Of a stretch of DNA of 64,000 bases, positions 31,160 to 42,214 are shown piece after piece (position 1 is the first letter of the stretch; every line of letters starts with the position of its first letter). Source of the stretch: Turritopsis dohrnii (Eukaryota; Cnidaria; Hydrozoa; Anthoathecata; Oceaniidae); assembly GCA_027922465.2 (NCBI GenBank), contig BQMF02000265.1, positions 124,001 through 188,000 on the forward strand. Reading direction: 5' to 3'. The notes under the pieces are model-generated. The model was not told the DNA's origin, did no database searches, and saw only the letters and a list, made by a program, of their open reading frames with translations. Both the position numbers and the translations under genes were made by a program.

Positions 31160-34100
31160 CTACAGAATATCTATTATAAAGTTTACACGATCTACAGTTC
31201 GGTATTTGGATACTCTATTGCCAGCAAGAGGAATTTTTTCAAATGCATTTTCCGCATTAATAACAACGCACTTTCCACCAACAGCAATCACTGGAACATA
31301 CAACTGCGCTTCAATTAATGTATCAAATATTTTCATTGGGCAATTTACACCATAAAAGTCCTTGTAGACGTGGTTTTTAAAAATTGATACCTCGACAAAT
31401 GGGATCTTCAAATTCCGGTTTTCTGATAGAATTACACTAACATCTAAAATGTCTGTGATATAGCCGGGACGTTTAGTATTGTCTTCGTAAATAAAGATAT
31501 ACTTATTTTTATTATCGTTTTCTCGATATTTTGATGACGCGTAAACGTTTCTACCAACTTTGATTCTTGTGTAAGCATGGACAATATGATCAACTAATAC
31601 AAGATTGTCACCTAAGTAACTTTTCAAAAAAGCCGTAATTATCATCACATCGCTGCGATCCAAACATTGAAGTTTACCGCCAGACAAAAAACAGTGATAA
31701 TTTGACAGTAACAGTGATTCAGTTAGTTTTTTGTTAACTCTAAAAGTGAACATCGGAATAATGTTTTTCAAGCTTTCATCCACATTACTTTGTAACTTGA
31801 GATCTTGCAACGAAGGAACACGTTCCATATTTAAGTTGGCATAAGAAGTTACAATGATATGATTTTCACAAAATTTACGCATAAGCTGTGTGGTGATACT
31901 TCGATTGTTGGTTTGGTATCCACCCAGAATGCCATTATATCTTTCAAAGGAATAACACCAAAATGCGTAGACAGGACCAAAATCTAATATGCAGGATTTT
32001 ATATGTAACTGCATATGCATGTTTGGTGTACAGTATTTAGTTCCAATTAATCGTTCAAATGTTGTATTAAACAGCTTCAAAAGTTCATGGGCACTGTGTA
32101 CTTCTTCAACAGTTATATATGGCTTCAGAAGATATTTACAAGCTCTAACAAACGCTTGCCACATGTTGTAATGAGACCTTGGAAGGTTATCTTTGAGTAC
32201 ATACAAGGAAACAAACAACACCCATGTTTTATATTCTTCAGACTTCATGGTACTAGAAGCAGCTGAAATGGAACTCGGCATTGATCCCACACCAGGTGGT
32301 AGTTTAACATCAGCCATAAGTCGATCAATGTCTCCCAATGCTGAAGCCTTAAGAATGCCAAGCTTAAAATAGACAAAGCATTATTATATAGCAGGAAACT
32401 TAAAAGTAAAAATTAGAATGCTTTTTTATCAATAACGTTGCGAAAAATCTATGGAAGTAATTACAAATGATATACCTCAATCCACATTTTTAAAGTATGC
32501 TTTGATACACCAAGTAATAAACAATGCATTGGATCAACCAAATGACATCGAATGGGATTGTAGTATGGAAGTCGCGAAAGCTCAGAATAGCGAATACCAA
32601 ATTGATACTCTAATTCTTTTTCTTCAGTTTGAGTCTTTGCTTGAAGGTGACGCTTACAAATCTCGTTATGATGTTCATGTGTGCGCATTTTCCACAAATA
32701 ATCCTTGTACCCCGAAAAATCTGGTTGTGATCCAAACTTATCCCGGGAAAACTCTTTAAAACATTTGCTACAGCCTAAAAGACGTTGATTACAAATTTCA
32801 TGTTTCTGAACTTTGAAGATAAATATTATCAAACTAAAACCATTTATCTATTTAGTTAAATGACCAAGCTTACCATGCCTTGCATTATAAGAAAGAAAGC
32901 CACAGCACTTTCTTGTCGCGGGAAGGTCGGAAGATATACAGCACAAAGCAAATTTGTACAAAGCTTTGGAGTCATTTTCCTCTAACAACACACCAGGCTG
33001 CCAAAATTTCAAAAGATCGTCTACTAGCGGTTTCAGATAACTGTTAACACTGAGTTTAGGTTCATTAGGACCTGGTATTATACCAATAATTAGCACATTC
33101 TCCCATTTAAATCGCACTTCGCGCGGAAGATTCAACAAAGCCATGTAGATGACACCACAACTATGTTGCACATTGTCGAAGGGCTGGAACCAGTCAATAT
33201 TTAATATTCCCCCTAGATTTCGACGATCTGTAAAATATGGTTGGCCATCTTTGTCACAGAAATCTTTCCAGAATTGGCCATCTACAGTATCACACATAAG
33301 TCCGTCTTTACATTTGTTAGGACCAGCTAACAGCATCTCTAATATGTCATTGCGTTTGATCAGATTTTGTATCGACTTTTGCAAAGGCAAATAACAATAA
33401 ACTCTTTTTGGATACAAAAATGTTTTTTTCCCATCGCCACTAGAAAAGGATTTCATAAGCAAAGTTCCACATGGAGATCTATACCTAGTTTGTGTGTGCT
33501 CAGGATATCGTATAAAACTACATATTTCACTTTCTTTTTGACCGTTTGTTCCAGTTCTTGTGCAATTTTCAGGATCATAGATAGAACAACAATTTGGACA
33601 AGACACGTACTTGACATAAGTACATAAATTTAGATTAATCATTTTCTTAGCAATAAACAAACTTTTCGGAAATTCATTAGCCATTGTCTTAAGTTTCTCA
33701 ACATCCAACAAAAAGCAGATTAGTGTCAAGAATAGTTGTACTAATCTAAATATTATTTCAACTGCTCCATCCGATATTGAAAATGCTGATTGTAATGCAA
33801 GGATTTGGTGGATAAATACAGCAACGATTTTGCTTGTATTATGAGCATCAGTTGCTTGTTTTTCGAACTCGTGACTACAATTTAGGAAATCATCCTCTGG
33901 ATCCGTTTTCTCTTTCCATAGTTCATGCACATGATTCTTCGTGTGGCTCTATATATGTAAAATAATTATTTTTCATTAAAATTGTTGTGTGTTGCAATCG
34001 GTTTTATCAAAAGTTATTCTTACAATTTCTTCTACAATGTATTCCTCTTCTTCATTCTCAAATGAACATTCTAAGTCTGTCTCTGTGTGATTCTAAGGAA

Positions 34101-34673
34101 GTATGATGTTGTTGATAAAAAGATATTGTTAATTTTTATTCTATTATAAATTGAACTTACTACTGTAGCTGAAGTTGCCAGTAAGACTTTTGCTGCCTTG
34201 TTTGATATATCTAAGATTTGACAAAAACAACAGTTAATCTCTACATTTCGATAGAATAGCTGGAGTGGAGGTAGATAGCACAAAAGCAGACTCTTGAATT
34301 GACTCACCCTACACTACCTAAGCGTTATTCCTAAATACTGTTTAGTTAATAAAAATTGCCATGAAATTTCAGCGGGCATTACTGCAAAATAATGCCCCTA
34401 GATCAATTGAAATCGAACGGTTTTAACCAATCAGAAAGCGCGTTTTAACTATTACAGAGTTTTACCCTCTCAACCGGGTAATAATGCTAAATAATAGAAC
34501 TGAAACAAGACTAATTGCAGCTATCCATTCGAATCAATTTTTCATAAAACGAAAAAGTTATTACCATCTTTCTTTTTTCTTTTCCAGGTTCCATTTCTAA
34601 AGTAAAGTTGTTGATGACGATAGTACCCTTCTCGTGAAAGTAGCTCGTCACAGTGCGGACATTCTTTTTCCAT
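31160..34673 (-). CDS. CACTA (tnp2-type) transposase, six exons, 934 aa
   Basis: Exons on the minus strand: 34673-34565, 34210-34161, 34092-34024, 33948-32874, 32774-32476 and 32362-31160. All borders are GT-AG and the total, 2805 nt, is divisible by three with a stop only at the end. Exon 1 has a zinc-finger start (MEKECPHCDELLSREGYYRH). Exons 4-5 hold the Transposase_21 region: CPNCCSIYD, LGGILNIDWFQPF, GIIPGPNEPK, YNARHGCSKCF and LVDPMHCLLLGV. Exon 6 has the C-terminal helical part (HMQLHIKSCILDFGP, YSFERYNGILGGY). The protein cuts and joins the element's CACTG ends in the nucleus. No disabling change is seen, consistent with recent activity. Confidence 0.9.
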
Positions 34674-35627
34674 CTTCAAAGAAATCAACCCACTGATCGA
34701 TAAAAATGTGCATGAAATATATAATCCAGAACAACGGATCTATTTGCAGATTAAATTCAATGATCCAGCGTTACTCTTCTGACGTGTTAAAGCCATGTCA
34801 CTGTGTTAAATGAACAATTTGTTTCGTATCTGCATTTACAGACGTTATTGTTAATGTGTGTACAGAAGTAGAGAACATAGTCGAAATGCTTATAATTTAC
34901 CGTAGTTCCTTGCGCCCGGGCGCTTATTAAATCTTTTCGAAATTTAGCAGGGCGCTTATTAGAGGGGACGCTTAAAAGAGAAGGGCGGTTATTAAATGGT
35001 TTTAAATATCCATAGAGTGAAATAATGAAAGGTACACAAATAACAATTCTTCTATATTTAGATATCTTTAATTTGTTATTTTCTAATGAACGCCCGGGCG
35101 CTTATTAGAGAAGGGGACACTTTTTTAATTAATGGAAAATAACAAAGATTAGATAACTATACATAATAAAACATTTTACAACAACCATATGTTAGCATGT
35201 GGTTAGCTAACAAATATCCATAACAACCCTGTAATGACTATCCATATTTCACAAAAATTGTAATGTACTCAACAAATCTTCGAAACTGATGTATGTAAAT
35301 ATGTTCTATGTAAAAAGTTCACTTTCTCATTTCAAAGGTTTTATTTGCACACCTGCAAGGATTAGAATATTGAACAAATCGCTCCTCTATTTTCCATCAC
35401 AATGGCTATTTACTTTTAACCATATCCATGGTCACACGAAAAAAATATTTATCGTTAAAACACCGTTGGAAAAACAATATCAAGTGTGCCCAGTAAAATT
35501 AACATTTGTGACTACCTCGTGGTAAATCATATTCTTTTTCTCTTTCTCACTTTAACGTTATCTACAAGAAGTCGTTTGTGAATTTTCATCGTTAAACTTC
35601 GAATATCTTATTCATTTCGTTTTTAAA
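34674..35627. other. CACTA divergent intergenic region with GCGCCC MITE fragment
   Basis: Separates the divergent transposase and kinase starts. 34899-35128 holds GCGCCCGGGCGCTTATTA palindromes beginning TACCGTAGTTCC, a relative of the Tigger-type MITE at 12093. Open frames in the rest (for example 35289-35525) carry no motif. Promoters of both genes presumably lie here. Confidence 0.5.
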
Positions 35628-38509
35628 ATGTCAATCAGAAAAATGTCGTTTAATATTGAAAGGTAAGTCTTGTTTTAACACTATCCTTAATATTTCTAAT
35701 TTATCCATAAATTAAATTAGGCAGAAATCTTAAAATTCCTGTCAGATTTTGTAGATGAATTTCTGGGTCAGCACAGTATGTGTATGTGCATCTCTTTAGG
35801 GAAATGCCTTTAGACCTGATACATCATCATCTCGTATTTTCATACTTACTTGTTGCGCTTGTTTGGTTTCGGAATGTCTGGGTCAGCATAAAATATGCTT
35901 GTGCAATTATTTTAAAATAGATGCCTTTAGACCTGATTTTCTGAGACAAACGAAAGTGCATTTATAGCTAAAAATCTTGAAGACATCTTTCAAAGTAAAG
36001 AATGTAACAAGAATATGCCTATTGTTAGCTACTTTTTACCGAAATGTAAGTTTGTATATTTCTTAGAAATTCTGCAAAGCCAACTACTCAGGGTCAACGA
36101 TTTAAACGGATCCTTCATTCAACTGGAACACCTTCAAACGAATCAGGGTAAAAATTATTATTTGCATTAAGTGTACTTGTAAATTCCCTTAGGCATAGAA
36201 ATTATTAACAACTGACATTCTGTAGATATAACAATTTTAAATATAAGCATACACAATTTATATATTTACATTATATAAATTTGTTACAAGTTACACTTTC
36301 GTTGATCGAATTGTCTGGTTTCTACTAAATTAACGTCATTAGTTTCCGATAGTATAGTATCAAGAAGACCATTATTCTCAGGAAATTAAACATCGCTTGG
36401 CATGTTCAAGTCTATTACCATAAAATAATAGGAATAGTGGTGGATCACATAGTTACGACCATACAATATATACAATATATGATAAAAATCATGTAAAATA
36501 CAAACTAGAATATGTTAATATAGTGTAAAATAGACTTTGTGTTAGGCACTATTCTGCTTTTGCAATGATGTTGCTAACTTTGATTTACAGGCAGAAATTT
36601 GCAACACCTAACAGGTCACCTGGTAATTCGGTAACTGACCTTCGAAATGATCCAACAGAAATCAGGTAGTAATTCCTTTGGGTACTTTACTTTTTTTATC
36701 AAACAAAGACAAGTTGGTGCTAAGTTGTTTCTATGAAAGTTTTTTTTAATTCAGTTTGCAATACATATAGGTTTACAACAATACATACAAGTTTACGATA
36801 CATGTAAGACCTAGACACAACATAAATTTGTCTATTTACACCGAATAAGGAAATAAATTAAACCCTACATTTGCATTATAATCCCTGCAAAGTCTGCAAG
36901 GACAGTTAATTGGTTTCCAGGACTTTATTTCACGTTTGAAGTTCTCTAAGGTGTTTGCAGTTTTTATATACTCCGTAACTATATTCCAAATTTTAGGGCC
37001 CATACACCTAATTGAATGTTTACCTTTAAGTTCTGTTTGCACATTCGGTAGTTTGAAGTAAGAGTTAGAACGGAGGCTATACCTATTTTGGTCATTGACA
37101 TTTGATTGTCGTTGTTTTGTTGGGACAGCTTTTAAATATGTTTTTTTTTATTGATTTATAGAAAAACGTGTTCAACACCAAGATCTACTACGACTGGTAC
37201 ATCGCCCGACCTTGGTGAGGATCTGCTTAATACTAGGTAATGCATAAATTTACAGTTGTAAATATCAACTATCATTTTGAATATTGAAAAATGTTTTTTC
37301 ACGTTATTACCACGGAATTGTTAGTGCTTTTTTTAACATTCACAGTAACTATGAACAAGATGATTTGTCCGAAAGCTCGTTTTCTTCGGTATCTGCTGAT
37401 CACGCTATTATAAGGTAATATTTTTTAAAACTAAACCCCACTCAAAAAATATCTTCCACTACTTTAGAGCCGAGTCATCTTTACGGAAAGTCAAAAAAAA
37501 TTTAAAACGTAAGGAAAGAAGGAAATTGAAGTTGCTCCATAAAAATTACGGAAAAATTATTCTTCAGAGCAATGAAAAGATAGATCGCCTCGAAAAAACA
37601 ATTAAAGCATCAGAAAATAATGCCATCCTTGCGACAACACTTCAAACTTGTACCGTGACATCGCCAACAAAAAGTCATACTAAGATTCTGGCAACAGGTC
37701 CCTGTCTATCTAAGCAATCAAAGGATAATAAACGGCAACTTGGTCAAATGCTGTCAGGCATTCCTATGTTTAAAAAATCAGATGTTGAGGAGTTTAACTC
37801 CACTTGTTTTGGTAAAGGACAGTTTGGACAGTTGACTCTTGTCAATTTGAAAAAGCTAAATGTTATTGTTGCTTGCAAAACACTATCATCTGATTCATCA
37901 TCAAAAAATGACGTTTACGCAGAAGTTATTGCTGGATTAACACTTTCTGGAGAAAAGTACTTTCCCTATGTATTTGGACTATTAAATGATTTTTCCATTC
38001 TAATGGAATTCTATGGAAATCCATCTTCAGGAGAACCAGATGTTAGTTTGTGGAAGAAAGTAAGAGAAAAGCCATCTTTCATAGAACTTCAAAAACTTCT
38101 TATTGACGTTTTAAATGCTGCCATATGTCTGCATAGCTATCAGATTCTTCATAATGACATTAAAGCAGATAATTTAGTTTGTACGAAAGATGGTGTCAAA
38201 ATGATTGATTTTGGCAAAGCAAGATTAATTTCGCATCCAAAAACTTACTTTATAAAATCTGGAACTCCCCAAGCTGCAAAGTATAATACCTATCATCGTC
38301 ACTTGGCTTATGAGCTAAGAAATGTGCCTGGATCCAAGCAATCTGTTCTAACTGATACTTTCTCAGTTGGTTATTTATTGAAGCATATGGCAGGGATCAT
38401 CAATTGCCACGAAATTATAATAATTGGAAGAAAGTTAAAAGCCATTAAGCCAGATTTGAGGATATCTTTGAAGACAGCATTATCTTTACTGATGAAATTA
38501 AATTTCTGA
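35628..38509 (+). CDS. Protein kinase gene carried by the CACTA element, six exons, 458 aa
   Basis: Exons 35628-35662, 36067-36147, 36591-36665, 37162-37236, 37346-37414 and 37468-38509 sum to 1377 nt with one terminal stop. The four introns after exons 1, 3, 4 and 5 follow AG and the one after exon 2 follows GG; all are phase 2. Exons 1-5 encode a Ser/Thr/Pro-rich leader. Exon 6 has a basic helix, then a kinase fold: glycine loop GKGQFG (37811), lysine in VACKTL (37877), HNDIKADN in place of HRD (38150) and IDFGKA (38207). LAYELRN stands at the APE position and TDTFSVGYLL after it. Catalytic residues are kept, so activity is plausible. Neighbour transposase and shared TIRs mark it as cargo; its target is unknown. 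Confidence 0.9.
35743..35940. repeat. Imperfect direct repeat in kinase intron 1
   Basis: CTGGGTCAGCA..AT and ATGCCTTTAGACCTGAT recur about 115 bases apart. An old local duplication; no coding potential. Confidence 0.6.
36739..37141 (-). pseudogene. 3' end of a jockey/CR1-like LINE in a kinase intron
   Basis: Minus-strand frame with YSLRSNSYFKLPNV, SIRCMGPKIWNIVTEYIKTA, FKREIKSWK and a CPCRLC terminus, the same C-terminal layout as the LINE at 4707-5951. A run of A (plus-strand T) at about 36739 is the tail. It sits wholly inside intron 3 of the kinase gene and so does not disrupt it. It shows that the CACTA copy, though intact, has been in place long enough to collect an insertion, or that its source carried one. 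Confidence 0.8.
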
Positions 38510-39340
38510 TTAAACACATTTTTCTATTACCGTATGGTTCACGTTTCTATCACATATTTCAGTAGTAGGTCTCCCCCGTAGCTAATATTCTCTTGTAAAA
38601 TTTCCAGAGGTGAGGTCACGCGTAGAGTCAAATGTTTGAAAGATATGTATTATTAATTGCGAGCTTAAAGGAAATTGTGAAACTAGCTACGAAAGATTTA
38701 TGAATGAAGTGATATTTTGTGAAACTCTCCACACTTTTTTCGTGTATATCCAAAAGTTTGTTCACCTGTAAAATTATGAAATCTGTGAAATTATTTTATA
38801 AACGCCCCCCTCGAATAAAAGCCCCCCTCAAATAAACGCCTCTCTACAAAAAGGGCGTTTTTTCGAAACACGACTATCACGTACATTTGGAAAGGAATCA
38901 TATATGTACGTGTGTATGTTTATTTTTCTTTTTTTTCTTTCATAAAAACATAAAAACAATTCAATATAATTGAAGAAGATGATGTTGATGATGATATTAT
39001 TGTAGATTAGTTTGATGACCTTGTGAAGACTTTCTTGTGTTTGTTATTTGAAAATACACGATCATAGAATCTTAGAGCATTCTTTTTCGTCGATTTTTCT
39101 AAAATTTAAAGAACGCCTCACTCTTTAGACCGCCCCCTCGAATAAAAGCCCCAAAAAAACTTCGAGGCGTTTATTTGAAACATTACGGTATGTATCTTGG
39201 GAACTGCACAAAATGTGTACTTAAATGAAATAGCTTGTTAGAAATGCTTCGCATCATCTTTTTTTTCTCTGACTAATATTTCATGTAAAGAAAGTGTGCA
39301 TGGTAACCTTAGTGTATGTGTAATATATATTTTGTTACAG
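38510..39340. other. CACTA interior with MITE-like GCCCCC/GCGTTTATT segments
   Basis: 38799-39189 carries AAACGCC, CTCGAATAAAAGCCCCCC and GGCGTTTATTTGAAAC blocks and ends ACATTACGGTA, similar to the Tigger-type MITE termini elsewhere in the window. A matching left end is not clear. No gene beyond the listed exons. Confidence 0.5.
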
Positions 39341-40498
39341 AAATATTGCCAACTTAGGAGACATGATCAAAGAAAAGTTTACTAATATGGAAAAAATAAT
39401 AATAGAACAAAGAAAGGAGATAGATCGTCTGAATGAAAGGTTTGGTTTGTTGGAACAAACAACGAAAGAGTGCTTTGCCAAATATGAGCAAGTCAGCAAA
39501 AAAGTTCAAGTTCCTGTTGTTGTGCAGGTAAGTTGGCCTTCAATTGTTTTGTTTTTATGTTCTGTTTTCCGGCTATTATGTGAAGTACCTCTCCTAGCAA
39601 CTTAAATTTAACACAGTTACTTTTATCTTCTAGAGAAAAATTAAGTTGTTGTACAAAGTTTATCCGGAGGAAGAACAGTGGGATCTTGAGGAAGGGTATG
39701 GCAAAGATAGCTTTCTGCATTCAAAATTATAAGTAGAAAATGTTGAAAAATTAAATTTTATTCGTTATTGCAGTTGGGATTCAGAAGTTAACTCGCAAAT
39801 TACAGACCAAATTATAGAAGATGTCAGCACCCAATTAAATAACAAATACGCTAGAGATGTGATACTTGGTAGGATTTCAATCATTTCAATGGTTTTTATG
39901 TTGGATTTGATTGCGAGTTAGTAAAATATCGTATTCTCGTTTCAGTGGGATGCAAAACATATTTCCAATCGATAAAGAGGGCATATAATGACGAGTTAAA
40001 CAACCCTGAAAAATTTGCATTGGATAAATTGAAAAAGAAATACCGTGCTAGAAAACAAAGAGTGAGTAAAAAAAAGCTTAAATCTAAATTGTGCTGACAA
40101 CTTGAGGATATGGAACTAAGGATAAAAAGATTTATCTACACAAGACTTAAAATCAATATCTTTTAGACTGCCGTGACAATCATGCTTTTCTTGCACTTCG
40201 TCTCTTTCCATACTTTTTTTTATTTCTTTCTACTTAGATATACAACATGCGTACAAAATACGTGAAAGAGGATGAGGAACACCTATGGGCAAAAGTGTCA
40301 GTAAATGATATGTCTGACGAAGAAGACGATGAAGGTAGTGGTGGATTTAAAAGGAAGACCCCAAAAGATCGTTCTGAAGAAGTGAAAGAACTAGTAAAAA
40401 AACTAGATGAGCGACATAAAGAAAAATTGGAGAAAGAAGAAAGGAATGTTTTAAAAGTACAGAGAGTCGTTTCAGATTCTCCTGTAAAGAGGCTTTAA
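39341..40498 (+). CDS. Coiled-coil/basic accessory protein of the CACTA element (exons after the shared leader)
   Basis: Exons 39341-39527, 39634-39695, 39774-39868, 39946-40061 and 40238-40498, all with GT-AG borders, give MIKEKFTNMEKIIIEQRKEI (coiled coil), a middle segment with NKYARDVILGVGCKTYFQSI, then KLKKKYRARKQRIYNMRTKY and NDMSDEEDDEG, ending VSDSPVKRL. The first exon begins in phase 2 after AG, the same phase as the kinase introns. Joining it to exons 1-5 of the kinase locus gives 1056 nt, an open frame of 351 residues. It resembles DNA-binding accessory proteins of invertebrate TEs (YF.S.KR.. KARR.R..), but I do not recognise it firmly. Confidence 0.7.
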
Positions 40499-41243
40499 AA
40501 AAAGGGTTCTTATAGATTATTTTAGTTTTGATTATTATTCATTTTTTCCTTCTTTTTTTTCCTTTGTGTTTTGTTGATGTTGTCGTTGTTGCTTTACGAA
40601 TCGCGACTATATCAAAAGACACAACAAACAAGCAAATGTAAGAGAGAGAGATGATGCATCTGTACAATTTTTGACCTTTTTTCCGATTGTATTTACCTTT
40701 TTATAAGATATTTCTAGTAGAAACATCAATATATTATTATTTTTCCTCGTCCACTTTTCCATTTATTGTACTATACTTTTAAGTCGACATAATAAGGGCT
40801 TATGTTCAAGCCGATTTGAAAGTGAAAACTCCCTAACCACCTTAAGACATTCATTGGCATATAAATCGATCAGGGTCTTAAAGCGCGACTAGCGAACAGA
40901 AAAATGGTAAACAATAAGACAAATATAGAAATGCAAATGAACTAAAAAGATTCGAAAAAAATATCTAAATGGAAAATTGGTAATTTCCAATGATTTTTTT
41001 TATTTAAACGAAGAGAAACTCTTAATTTTCCTTACATTTACAATTTTGGAAATCTGGAATTTCCGAAATCAAAACTACATGTACATGCCATTGTAACTTT
41101 CCGGATAGTTTTTAGGCTAGGAAACGGTCTTGGAAATTTGTAATTTCCATCAAGTTTTTCTGTTAGAAATTAATGGAAATCTGTAATTTCTACGAAATTT
41201 CGTAAGAAAAAACTACTTGGAAATTTACACATTTTGCCCAGTG
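40499..41243. repeat. CACTA right subterminal region
   Basis: After the last exon, AT-rich sequence leads into many copies of GGAAATTTG/TAATTTCC in both orientations up to the CCAGTG end, as at the left terminus. Typical of CACTA transposase binding regions. Confidence 0.75.
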
Positions 41244-41392
41244 ATTGATGATGACTGTGTATCAATTACTTTGAGGTTAGGTATGACCTCAAAGTCTCTT
41301 TCAACTTGAAGCAGCTGATAAGACAACGGTGAACCTAGGAATTGTGCTCCAAACTTTGTAAATTCTGTATCAACAATGAAGTCAGGTATACC
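41244..41392 (-). pseudogene. Middle segment of the SWIM-YqaJ gene
   Basis: Minus-strand reading gives GIPDFIVDTEFTKFG, LGSPLSYQLLQVERDFEVIP and DTQSSSI, in frame with the YqaJ part once the CACTA element and one ATT are removed. Bounded on the other side by the TTAA element at 41393. The junction with the SWIM part is one base out of phase. Confidence 0.75.
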
Positions 41393-42214
41393 TTAAGGGA
41401 ATTAATTTTCGCGGGAACTTATTTTCGCGGATTTTATTTTTTTTAAATTTCGCGGAAAAAATGGGAATTAATTTTCGCGGATTTTTGCGGTTTTATCGCA
41501 GATGAAAATTTCGCGGGAACTTATTTTCGCGGTTGAAGGGAAATAGAAATTTCTACTTGATCGAGGAGCGACCGTTAGTGCAAAGTTGTCCTCCGAACAT
41601 TATAGGAAGTCTCCCTTATTTCAAGGGGGTCTTGAAATAGTATGTATTGTTACAGTCACGATGCCAGGGACAGTGAGGAATCACATGGTTATCGAACGAT
41701 ACAAACAGATAGTTGAAAGACTTTATTGCGATCCGAAAAACGAAGTATTGATTGGTTGTTTTTTGGAAAATGCCAGAAATATAAATGTCACTCCTCTTCC
41801 ATCGAACAAGAGGAAAAAAACAGATAACAAAAAACCTGGCAATGCCAAACCACCTCCAAAAAACAGAGACATTCGAGCGATGTTTTTTGCCCAAAATAAG
41901 AAGGACTGTACTGTCGTTATCGACTAGGAAACTTGCTATATACTGATCAAAGATATTTTCTACAGTAATTTATGTATTTTCAACTGTTTATCCCTAGAAA
42001 TTTCCCCAGAGCAAGGATAATTTCGTTTTCCAAAAAAGCGAGAAAATTTGGCGGGAATTTACTTTAGCGGACCGAAATTTTTTATTAATTTCGCGGGAAC
42101 TAATTTTCGCGGTTTAGGACAATACAAATTTTTCGCGGGAATTAATTTTCGCGGATTCGGCAAAAAACCGCGAAAACCGCGAAAATTAATTCCCGCGAAA
42201 ATTAATTCCCTTAA
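41393..42214. mobile_element. TTAA-flanked element C carrying a HIRAN-like remnant
   Basis: TTAAGGGAATTAATTTTCGC at the left and the same sequence in reverse complement at the right, with several TTTTCGCGG iterons behind each. Its right TTAA is shared with the next element (42211). The interior keeps one gene remnant (41586-41927), so it derives from a larger coding element. Confidence 0.85.
41586..41927 (+). pseudogene. HIRAN-like protein, C-terminal remnant
   Basis: YRKSPLFQGGLEIVCIVTV parallels YRPSPIPKGGLEIILVATF in the intact protein at 45912-46415. A longer lysine-rich tail follows (SNKRKKTDNKKPGNAKPPP), ending VVID. The first half of the domain is absent and there is no ATG in front of the homologous part. 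Confidence 0.65.

Larger units (their letters stand above)
30558..41243. mobile_element. Complete CACTA/EnSpm element with kinase cargo, 10.7 kb
   Basis: The ends are CACTGGAAAAAATACGAAAA and, in reverse complement, CACTGGGCAAAATGTGTAAA. The 3-bp duplication ATT borders both sides (30555-30557, 41244-41246). Subterminal GAAATTT/GGAAATTTG repeats fill 30580-30840 and 40960-41230. It contains an intact six-exon transposase on the minus strand and an intact kinase/accessory locus on the plus strand. CACT termini and a 3-bp duplication are diagnostic of CACTA elements. Removing it and one ATT restores the SWIM-YqaJ reading frame (..DTQSSSI-STEDL..). Confidence 0.95.

Noticed and set aside
35628..38509. 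Kinase as a resident host gene that happens to lie near a transposon
   Set aside because: It lies inside the CACTGG/ATT boundaries together with the intact transposase, within a single insertion event.
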